Assembly: GCA_027031565.1 (NCBI GenBank)
Contig: JALVPX010000049.1
Location: 1 to 18,733 of the forward strand
Length of the DNA: 18,733 nt
Reading direction: 5' to 3'
Source of the DNA: Deltaproteobacteria bacterium
GTDB lineage: Bacteria; Desulfobacterota; Dissulfuribacteria; Dissulfuribacterales; JALVPX01
The notes under the pieces are model-generated. The model was not told where the DNA came from, made no database searches, and saw only the letters and a list, made by a program, of their open reading frames with translations. Of the stretch, positions 8,141 through 13,411 are shown in pieces. Each line of letters begins with the position of its first letter. Positions within the stretch are counted from its first letter, which is position 1. Made by a program: the position numbers and the translations under genes.

Positions 8141-8176
8141 AAAAAGGCAGGTCTTTGTTAAAAGGCCTGCCTTTTT
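8141..8176 (-). terminator. Rho-independent terminator of the cold-shock gene
   Basis: A perfect 11-bp stem pairs AAAAAGGCAGG (8141-8151) with CCTGCCTTTTT (8166-8176) around a 14-base loop. Being A-rich on one side and T-rich on the other, it can work in both directions, but only the minus-strand csp gene ends beside it. Confidence 0.85.
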
Positions 8177-8199
8177 AGGCTTTTTGTTGGCTTTTCTAT

Positions 8200-8406
8200 T
8201 TAATTTTCGTCAGCGCGTACGCCAGAAGCCTGAGGGCCTTTGGGGCCTTCGACGATTTCAAATTCCACACTCTGGCCTTCTTCCAATGACTTGAAGCCTT
8301 CGCCCTCGATAGCGCTAAAATGGACAAAGACATCAGGGCCGTCTTCCTGGGAAATGAATCCATAGCCCTTCTGGTCATTGAACCATTTGACTGTTCCTTT
8401 TGCCAT
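8200..8406 (-). CDS. CspA-family cold-shock protein
   Basis: The 68-residue product MAKGTVKWFNDQKGYGFIS is a single cold-shock domain with RNP1 (KGYGFI) and RNP2 (VFVHFSAI), which bind single-stranded RNA and DNA; family members melt RNA structure or act as antiterminators. I chose the ATG at 8406 because a GGAGT site lies just upstream and family proteins begin here. A longer frame to 8487 adds 27 residues without homology and lies in the leader. The gene is monocistronic with its own terminator, and its leader seems long. Many bacterial csp genes are constitutive, so cold induction is not implied. Confidence 0.96.
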   Translation of the reverse strand: MAKGTVKWFNDQKGYGFISQEDGPDVFVHFSAIEGEGFKSLEEGQSVEFEIVEGPKGPQASGVRADEN

Positions 8407-8520
8407 GGTCGTTACTCCTTTCCTATATTTTTTTGGGTACTTCCGACCCATTTTTGTGATGCACTTTCTATGGTTCGAAAAGCCCAAACGGAAAAGATTC
8501 CGCCATGTACTGCTTCCTAC

Positions 8521-8548
8521 GCCATACTGATTGTTGCATCGTAATCAA
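8521..8548 (-). promoter_or_regulatory. Possible promoter of the cold-shock gene, giving a leader of about 110 bases
   Basis: On the minus strand TTGATT (8548-8543) is followed after 16 bases by TATGGC (8526-8521). The -10 is imperfect. The resulting leader would include a small hairpin, TGGGT/ACCCA at 8434-8450, about 14 bases upstream of the ribosome binding site. Long structured leaders are known from cspA-type mRNAs. Confidence 0.35.
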
Positions 8549-8659
8549 GGGGATGTTTCAGTAAGAGAAATATGCCTCTTGATAACTATATGGGACCGAT
8601 CTGACAGGGTTACAGATTAGCCTTGTGTCCAAAGATACGTGGATAATGAGCAGGTGTCA

Positions 8660-8719
8660 ATGAAAAAAGAAGACCTGACTAAAAACGGGGTTTTTAGCCG
8701 TGCCAGACATAAGAATTAA
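8660..8719 (+). CDS. Possible 19-residue upstream ORF overlapping the arfB start
   Basis: An ATG at 8660 with AGG five bases upstream opens a frame of 19 codons beginning MKKEDLTKNGVFSRAR and stopping at 8717-8719, which is 17 bases past the arfB GTG. The frame contains the hairpin described at 8679-8697. If translated, ribosomes would pass through the hairpin and terminate just inside arfB, so coupling is conceivable. It could equally be chance. Confidence 0.25.
   Translation: MKKEDLTKNGVFSRARHKN
8679..8697 (+). promoter_or_regulatory. Hairpin directly upstream of the arfB GTG start
   Basis: An 8-bp perfect stem pairs CTAAAAAC (8679-8686) with GTTTTTAG (8690-8697) around a GGG loop. It ends 2 bases before the GTG at 8700 and covers the place where the ribosome binding site should be. 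It could limit initiation. No uridine tract follows, so it is not a standard terminator. Confidence 0.45.
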
Positions 8720-9128
8720 TAAAGACTTGGTTATTCCTGAAAAGGAGATAAAATTCTCCTTTGCCCGTTCAAGAGGCCCGGGCGGTCAGAATGTAAACAA
8801 GGTCAATACCAAGGTGGTGCTGCGTTTCGATGTGAACGGTTCGAAGGCCTTGAGCACGGCTCAGAAAAAACGCCTGAGGCAGAAAATGGCTTCGAGAATA
8901 AGCCGCAATGGTGTTTTGGTCTTGAGCGCTTCAAGCCAAAGGAGTCAGCATGCAAACAGGCAAGCCGTAGTCCGGCGTTTTGCCGAATTGCTGTCAGAGG
9001 CCCTAAAGGAAAAACCGCCCAGGAAAAAGACAAAGGTCTCCAAGGCTGCCAAGGAAAGGCGGTTAAAAGAAAAAAAGCACCTGTCAGCTCTCAAGAAGAT
9101 GCGGGCCAAGAAGTTGGACTGGGATTAG
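8700..9128 (+). CDS. arfB: Alternative ribosome-rescue factor B (peptidyl-tRNA hydrolase)
   Basis: The 142-residue protein has the class I release-factor catalytic loop RGPGGQNVNKVNT (GGQ at 28-30) and a long basic C-terminal tail (from about 108: KKTKVSKAAKERRLKEKK), the layout of ArfB/YaeJ. The tail enters the empty mRNA channel of stalled ribosomes and the GGQ loop hydrolyses the peptidyl-tRNA, rescuing non-stop complexes independently of tmRNA. No codon-recognition domain is present, which separates it from RF1 and RF2. The start must be the GTG at 8700: the frame is closed by TGA at 8676-8678 and no ATG occurs before the conserved core. There is no clear ribosome binding site; a hairpin occupies that position. 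Confidence 0.94.
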   Translation: MPDIRINKDLVIPEKEIKFSFARSRGPGGQNVNKVNTKVVLRFDVNGSKALSTAQKKRLRQKMASRISRNGVLVLSASSQRSQHANRQAVVRRFAELLSEALKEKPPRKKTKVSKAAKERRLKEKKHLSALKKMRAKKLDWD

Positions 9129-9136
9129 CCGGGCCG

Positions 9137-9353
9137 CTATTTCAAAGACACCTCAACATAGGGCTGGCCTGCGCTTCCTTCCACTTCTTTTGATTTATCA
9201 GCGATTTTGGGTTCCACAAGAAAGATTCTCCGGGCATCGATATCTCCCTGGGAGGTAATCCTGGGAGGTAATATAGTTCAGGACAGCCTGGGCCCTTTCC
9301 ATTGCCAGATTTCTCAGGTCTCCATCGGATATTTCTATATGATCCTTGATCAT
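9137..9353 (-). pseudogene. Frameshifted C-terminal remnant of a DUF748-type protein
   Basis: Read on the minus strand, the frame beginning MIKDHIEISDGDLRNLAMER continues as AQAVLNYITSQ and resembles the extreme C-terminus of DUF748 (AsmA-like/OmpA-like) proteins, where 'LA..RA..V..YL' is followed by 'RIFL.EPK' and a terminal 'V.LSLK'. The second half (IDARRIFLVEPKIADKS through YVEVSLK and the stop at 9137-9139) is present in another frame. Removing one copy of a 13-bp tandem duplication (9247-9272) restores a single frame through both halves, as I checked codon by codon. DUF748 proteins are usually many hundreds of residues long, so only the tail survives. The ATG at 9353 overlaps the stop of the GH16 fragment. 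Family naming is from recalled motifs. Confidence 0.6.
9247..9272. repeat. 13-bp perfect tandem duplication
   Basis: CCTGGGAGGTAAT occurs twice in a row (9247-9259 and 9260-9272). Because 13 is not a multiple of 3, it shifts the reading frame of the DUF748 remnant it lies in. The pattern fits replication slippage or a sequencing or assembly artefact. Confidence 0.97.
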
Positions 9354-9664
9354 CTCTGACCTTTGAGTTTGTCGTTTTCAAGCCTCGCCCGTAAAACCAG
9401 TTGGCCTTTCCCTTTCAGATAAGCATCTTTCTCGGTGTAATAAGCATCGCGCCACTTATATTCAGGATCCCCCCACACATCGAAGGAAAACCAATGATCG
9501 GCAGGTGGGGATTCCGTCATCCCTGAAAATTCATCGTGCCATTCCAGGATCCAACTTCCCGAAGGAGGTCCTGCGAGGGCATTCCCTATGGCGGCCGCTT
9601 GGATTACTATAAGCACGGGCAGCAGAAACAGTAAAATCCTTTCCAGTTTTGTTGCTGATAACAT
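9350..9664 (-). pseudogene. Truncated GH16-type beta-glucanase, N-terminal part
   Basis: The 104-residue frame begins with a signal peptide (hydrophobic LLFLLPVLIVIQAAAIGNALA, cleavage expected after about residue 31). It continues into the first strands of a GH16 jelly roll: WILEWHDEFSG, HWFSFDVWG and LKGKGQLVLRAR. Full GH16 enzymes (laminarinases, agarases and relatives, about 250 residues) carry an E-x-D-x-x-E catalytic motif that is absent here because the frame ends at 9350, where the DUF748 tail begins. The ATG at 9664 has a good GAAGGGGGT site, so the stump may still be transcribed and exported but cannot be an active enzyme. It looks like a deletion junction. Confidence 0.65.
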
Positions 9665-9706
9665 GATATACCCCCTTCAAATCAAGACCACCTCTAAAAA
9701 TTAGGA

Positions 9707-9806
9707 TTTTTGTTCAAGGGCAAGGCGCGCGAAAAAAATAACCGCAGACATGTTATTGATATTTCAAGGATTATTTTTTGAGTGCAACACAGCCATTGGG
9801 CAAAAA
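9707..9806. repeat. 100-bp imperfect inverted repeat
   Basis: The left arm 9707-9743 begins TTTTTG and ends AAAAAATAACC. The right arm 9768-9806 begins GGATTATTTTTT and ends GGGCAAAAA. The inner 9 bp (9733-9741 with 9771-9779) pair perfectly and the outer TTTTTG/CAAAAA pair as well, with mismatches and small gaps between. The arms are separated by about 24 bases. It resembles dispersed palindromic intergenic elements, but copy number cannot be seen from one window. Confidence 0.55.
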
Positions 9807-10013
9807 GACAATTTTTAGAAGTAGCCTCAAGTCGCTTTTGCCCGCATCTCTGCCACTGGTCAATGAATTTCGCGGCCACTAACTATTCTCGATATACTTC
9901 TTTGCAAGAGATGAAGCAGGATATCTCAAACAAGAGTTCAGCATGGATAGCAAGGCCTTATAAAAATGCCGCTGCTGCTACCGCGCCCGTGCCTTCTCCT
10001 CCAGCATATTAGT

Positions 10014-10033
10014 GGAATCCCACCAGGGATTCC
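10014..10033. repeat. Perfect 8-bp stem-loop
   Basis: GGAATCCC (10014-10021) pairs with GGGATTCC (10026-10033) around an ACCA loop. No gene ends beside it and no uridine tract follows, so its role is unknown. Confidence 0.7.
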
Positions 10034-10403
10034 GATGGTCGTAACATCCAGGAAAGGTTGTAATTCAACGGAAAAAGGGCTGGATTTTTCCCAAAAAATG
10101 GATGTGTTGAGCATATGACCGATTACTTTAACCGCCATGTGCTCATGTGCTGGAACTCTTGATCTTCATACCTGTGGGGGCATTTGGCAAATCAAGAGGA
10201 TCAAAATTCGGGACAGATTCGAGGAAAAATATTTCCCTCTTTCAATGGAAAAACTTTTCCCAGTGGCCGGAGGATTGTAAAATTTGCGTGATAAAACTGC
10301 AAAATTGACACATAAAGGCGGATTGGGGACGGTTTGTTTCTTGCAGATTTTGTCATTCAAGGCCTTGCAGCCTGACAATACCCATCTGCTGGAGGAGAAT
10401 GAA

Positions 10404-10802
10404 ATGGCAAAGAGGCGAAGAGTTAAACAAGATTGTGCCAGCTTTGACTTTGACGAGTGGAGCAGGCTTGCCAAGGAAGATCCTGAGGGTTTTGAAAAAA
10501 AACGCAGGGAGGAGATCGAAAGGGCCATTTCCGAGGCACCGTCTCATATGCACGACCAGTTGAACAGGCTCCAATGGCGCATTGACATGGAGCGCAAAAG
10601 GGCCAAGAATCCCCTTGCATCCTGCATGAGGCTTTACGAGATGCTGACAGACCAAGTTTATGCGGAAAAGGGCTTCTTGTATGCTGTGAACCTGCTTCAC
10701 AGTCTGAGCAGCGGCAAGCCTTTGCAGCTTAATCCATGCAGTGTGCCAAGGGCAAAGGTTGTCCCCTTTCGAACGAGAACCGCCAAAAGGGCTGCAAGCT
10801 GA
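10404..10802 (+). CDS. DUF3135 domain-containing protein
   Basis: The 132-residue product MAKRRRVKQDCASFDFDEWSRL carries the DUF3135 pattern: FDEW, a DPEGFEKKRREEIERAI helix, and LQWRIDMERKRAKNPLASCMRL. The family is found in proteobacteria and has no known function. The C-terminal 40 residues are basic and low in structure (PRAKVVPFRTRTAKR), which could bind nucleic acid, though this is a guess. I chose the ATG at 10404 because GGAGGAG lies 7 bases upstream; a longer frame back to 10284 has no such site and no homology. It stands alone, convergent with the tRNA pair. Confidence 0.82.
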   Translation: MAKRRRVKQDCASFDFDEWSRLAKEDPEGFEKKRREEIERAISEAPSHMHDQLNRLQWRIDMERKRAKNPLASCMRLYEMLTDQVYAEKGFLYAVNLLHSLSSGKPLQLNPCSVPRAKVVPFRTRTAKRAAS

Positions 10803-10851
10803 GCTAACAGACAACTTAAAAAACATTTTTACGAAGAGGTGCCATAATGAA

Positions 10852-10873
10852 AAGGGAGGCCAAGGCCTCCCTT
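10852..10873 (-). terminator. Terminator of the tRNA-Lys/tRNA-Glu unit
   Basis: AAGGGAGGCC (10852-10861) pairs with GGCCTCCCTT (10864-10873) around a very tight loop. On the minus strand it is followed by TTTTCATT. It lies 12 bases past the tRNA-Glu 3' end and may also help end the DUF3135 transcript. Confidence 0.8.
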
Positions 10874-10884
10874 AATAGTTTCAG

Positions 10885-10962
10885 TGGCGTCCCCGAGGGG
10901 ATTTGAACCCCTGTTGCCGGCGTGAAAGGCCGGTGTCCTGGACCGGGCTAGACGACGGGGAC
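10885..10962 (-). tRNA. tRNA-Glu (anticodon TTC)
   Basis: The minus strand folds as a 78-base tRNA. The acceptor GTCCCCG pairs with CGGGGAC, the anticodon stem is CCGGC/GCCGG with loop CTTTCAC (anticodon TTC, reading GAA), and the T arm is CAGGGGTTCAAATCCCCT. The 3' CCA is encoded. Confidence 0.97.
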
Positions 10963-10976
10963 ATATGTGGTCATTT

Positions 10977-11052
10977 TGGTGGGCCGTGCTGGATTCGAAC
11001 CAGCGACTCTCTGCTTAAAAGGCAGATACTCTACCAGCTGAGTTAACGGCCC
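10977..11052 (-). tRNA. tRNA-Lys (anticodon TTT)
   Basis: The minus strand folds as a 76-base tRNA. The acceptor begins GGGCCGT, the D arm holds AGCTGGTAGAG, the anticodon stem is TCTGC/GCAGA with loop CTTTTAA (anticodon TTT), and the T arm holds GGTTCGAATCC. CCA is encoded. It is upstream of tRNA-Glu in the same transcript, 14 bases apart. Confidence 0.97.
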
Positions 11053-11091
11053 AGCGCGCCATTTGGCCCTGCATTTTTCAGTAGGCTGCTA

Positions 11092-11120
11092 TCGATAGCA
11101 TGGCATAATGGACTTGTCAA
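11092..11120 (-). promoter_or_regulatory. Sigma70-like promoter of the tRNA unit
   Basis: On the minus strand a perfect TTGACA (11120-11115) is followed after 17 bases by TATCGA (11097-11092). Transcription would start near 11085, about 30 bases before the tRNA-Lys 5' end. Confidence 0.6.
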
Positions 11121-11136
11121 GAATCATTTGAAACTC

Positions 11137-11165
11137 TTGACTGTAAGGTCCTTAAAGGCTACAAA
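11137..11165 (+). promoter_or_regulatory. Sigma70-like promoter abutting the nitronate monooxygenase-like gene
   Basis: TTGACT (11137-11142) is followed after 17 bases by TACAAA (11160-11165). The usual start point, about 7 bases beyond the -10, would fall on or next to the ATG at 11172, so the mRNA may be leaderless. Confidence 0.5.
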
Positions 11166-11171
11166 TCTTCC

Positions 11172-12299
11172 ATGAAATTTAGTGCTGATCGTTATAATCC
11201 ATCCAAACTTACCATAGGCCGCCATACGGTCCCAATTCCAGTCATTCAAGGTGGAATGGGCGTAGGAATTTCAATGGCCGGCCTTGCTTCAGCAGTGGCC
11301 AGGGCAGGCGGCATTGGAATTATTGCTGCAGTGCTCATTGGAATAACTGAAGATGATTTCATCAAGAACCCTCAAGAGGCCACCTACCGCGCCCTTGCCA
11401 AGCAGATAAAACTGGCAAAGGAAAAGGCTCCAGGCGGGGTAATCGGCGTGAATATCATGGTGGCCCTCACCGATTACGAAAAAATGGTCCATGTTGCCTC
11501 GGAGGCAGGGGCAGATCTCATAATAAGCGGGGCAGGCCTGCCGCTAAGGCTTCCCGAATATGTTGCCGAGGGTTCTTCACCGGAACTGGTGCCCATAGTC
11601 TCATCCGGCAGGGCCGCACAGATCTTGTGTAAAAGATGGGGAGAACACTTTGGAAAGCCTCCGTCAGCCTTCGTGGTAGAAGGACCCAAGGCAGGCGGTC
11701 ACCTGGGGTTCAAGTTTGATGATATAGAAAGCAGGGAAACCAAGCTTGAGAAGTTGATTCCTGAAGTTGTAGAGGCCGTAAAGCCCTTTGAAGACAAATA
11801 TGCAGTATCAATTCCTGTAATAGCAGCTGGCGGCATCTTTACCGGCGGAGACATGTACAATATCATGAAGATCGGGGCCTCTGGTGTTCAGATGGGTACC
11901 CGTTTTGTTGCCACCCACGAATGTGACGCCTCAGACAAGTTCAAGCAGGCATATATAAAGGCGACTCCAGAGGATGTGATAATCACCAGAAGCCCAGTGG
12001 GGATGCCAGGCCGTGCCCTGAAGGGAAGGATAACGGAGCGTGCAAAAAGGGGAGAGATCCATCCTCCTAAAAAGTGCATTTACCAATGTCTTAAGACGTG
12101 TGACCCAAAGTCCACCCCATATTGTATAAGCATGGCCCTTGTAAACGCCCAGCGCGGATTCCTTGATGCGGGCCTGGTCTTTTGCGGTGCCAATGTGCAC
12201 AGGATAGACAAGATCATATCGGTGCAGGAGTTAATGGATACCCTGGTTGCAGAATACCAGGAGGCTGCAAAGGCGGATCAAGAAGCCGCTCTTTGTTAA
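11172..12299 (+). CDS. Nitronate monooxygenase / FabK-like FMN oxidoreductase
   Basis: The 375-residue protein is a TIM-barrel flavoenzyme of the nitronate monooxygenase/enoyl-ACP reductase FabK group. Blocks seen are PVIQGGMGVGIS near the N-terminus, GVNIMVAL, the central FVVEGPKAGGHLG, and the phosphate-binding IPVIAAGGIFTGGD and ASGVQMGTRF near residues 215-250. Such enzymes oxidise alkyl nitronates or reduce enoyl-ACP; sequence alone does not separate the two. The C-terminal part has cysteines at 302, 306, 310 and 318 (KKCIYQCLKTCDPKSTPYC) plus one in FCGAN, a set not found in the minimal enzymes and possibly structural or metal-binding. The start has no ribosome binding site and sits just after a -10-like box. 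It converges with the aminotransferase gene, sharing TTAA at 12296-12299. Confidence 0.88.
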   Translation: MKFSADRYNPSKLTIGRHTVPIPVIQGGMGVGISMAGLASAVARAGGIGIIAAVLIGITEDDFIKNPQEATYRALAKQIKLAKEKAPGGVIGVNIMVALTDYEKMVHVASEAGADLIISGAGLPLRLPEYVAEGSSPELVPIVSSGRAAQILCKRWGEHFGKPPSAFVVEGPKAGGHLGFKFDDIESRETKLEKLIPEVVEAVKPFEDKYAVSIPVIAAGGIFTGGDMYNIMKIGASGVQMGTRFVATHECDASDKFKQAYIKATPEDVIITRSPVGMPGRALKGRITERAKRGEIHPPKKCIYQCLKTCDPKSTPYCISMALVNAQRGFLDAGLVFCGANVHRIDKIISVQELMDTLVAEYQEAAKADQEAALC

Positions 12300-13363
12300 A
12301 GTACTTCGACCCATCCGTAAGGGTCTGGGCGCTCTCCATATTGTATGCCTGTAATTTCATCAAACAGCCTCTGGGCCAGGGGCCCTGTCTTTTCTCCATT
12401 GATGGGATAGGTTTTTCCCTTATAATAAAGTGAACCAACTGGCGAAATCACTGCCGCAGTGCCAGTGCCGAAACACTCTTTCAGGCCGCCCCTTTGGGCT
12501 TCTTCCAGCACCTCATCAATGGTTATGGGCCTTTCCTCCACCTGGAGGCCCCAGTCCCTGGCGAGGCGGATCACCGAATCCCTTGTAACCCCAGGCAATA
12601 TGCTGCCGGAGAGGGCCGGCGTCACGAGTTCGTGTTCAAACTTGAAGAAGATGTTCATTGTGCCGACCTCTTCCACATAGCGGTGCTCTGCTGCATCCAG
12701 CCACAACACCTGGGTAAAGCCCTTTTCCTTGGCCTCTTCCGATGCCATAAGGCTGGCCGCGTAGTTGCCTGCTGCCTTTGCTTCTCCAACTCCTCCCTTA
12801 GCAGCGCGAACATATTTGTCTGTGACATATATTTTTACAGGGTTGAAGCCCTCTGGATAATAGGCCCCAACCGGGCTCAAGATGATCGACAGGAGATATT
12901 CCTTGGCAGGCCTCACGCCCAGAAAGGGCTCTGTGGCAATCATGAAGGGCCTGATATACAAAGATGTGCCCTTCTTATCCGGCACCCAGCGCTCCTCGAT
13001 TCTCACAAGCTGCCTGAGGGCCTCCAGCAGTGTTTCGGGCTTGACCTGCGGCATGCACATGCGCCACGCAGAACGATTGAGCCTCTTCATATTCTCGATA
13101 GCCCTGAACAGCCTTATCCTGCCGTCACTTCCGCGGTAGGCCTTCAGCCCCTCAAATATGGCCTGGCCGTAATGGAGGCCTGAGGCAGCCGGGTCCAGAC
13201 GAAAAGAGTCATAGGGCTTTATCCTGGGATTGTGCCATCCAATGCCCTCTTTGTAATCCATGCAGAACATGTGGTCGGTACGGTAAATACCAAAGGGAAG
13301 ATTGTCTGCCTGCGGCAGGCTCTTCCTCTTTGAATCGGGTAGCAGCTCGATTTCCAGATCCAT
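12296..13363 (-). CDS. ilvE: Branched-chain amino acid aminotransferase (class IV, type II)
   Basis: The 355-residue enzyme transfers the amino group between glutamate and the 2-oxo acids of leucine, isoleucine and valine, the last step of their synthesis. It shows the type II BCAT start (PFGIYRTDHMFCMDY), GLHYGQAIFEGLKAYRG, and the PLP lysine in GGVGEAKAAGNYAASL (Lys196). It also shows the conserved VEEVGTMNIFF and the C-terminal LKECFGTGTAAVISPV. I prefer the ATG at 13363: GAGGAG lies 12 bases upstream and relatives begin near MDLEIEL. The frame extends 14 codons further to a TTG at 13405. The gene follows the cytochrome gene on the same strand after about 48 bases and could be read with it, although no functional link is apparent. 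Confidence 0.93.
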   Translation of the reverse strand: MDLEIELLPDSKRKSLPQADNLPFGIYRTDHMFCMDYKEGIGWHNPRIKPYDSFRLDPAASGLHYGQAIFEGLKAYRGSDGRIRLFRAIENMKRLNRSAWRMCMPQVKPETLLEALRQLVRIEERWVPDKKGTSLYIRPFMIATEPFLGVRPAKEYLLSIILSPVGAYYPEGFNPVKIYVTDKYVRAAKGGVGEAKAAGNYAASLMASEEAKEKGFTQVLWLDAAEHRYVEEVGTMNIFFKFEHELVTPALSGSILPGVTRDSVIRLARDWGLQVEERPITIDEVLEEAQRGGLKECFGTGTAAVISPVGSLYYKGKTYPINGEKTGPLAQRLFDEITGIQYGERPDPYGWVEVL

Positions 13364-13411
13364 TGTATTCGTGAACTCCTCGGTAAGATAGAAGGTTTCA
13401 AACAAAATGTC

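Larger units (their letters stand above)
9665..10403. other. Gene-poor region of about 740 bases
   Basis: No convincing coding frame lies between the GH16 fragment and the DUF3135 gene. It holds a 100-bp imperfect inverted repeat (9707-9806), a perfect hairpin (10014-10033), a 7-bp stem (10070-10091) and an 8-bp tandem duplication CATGTGCT (10136-10151). Short frames here lack family features and start signals. Confidence 0.6.

Noticed and set aside
10284..10403. 40-residue N-terminal extension of the DUF3135 protein
   Set aside because: No ribosome binding site and no family similarity; GGAGGAG is placed correctly for the internal ATG at 10404.
10885..11052. tRNA genes as attachment site for an integrated element
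   Set aside because: I saw no second copy of either tRNA 3' end in the window and no integrase gene nearby.
12494..13183. 229-residue plus-strand frame opposite ilvE
   Set aside because: Antisense shadow of a well-conserved aminotransferase; composition and lack of motifs argue against coding.
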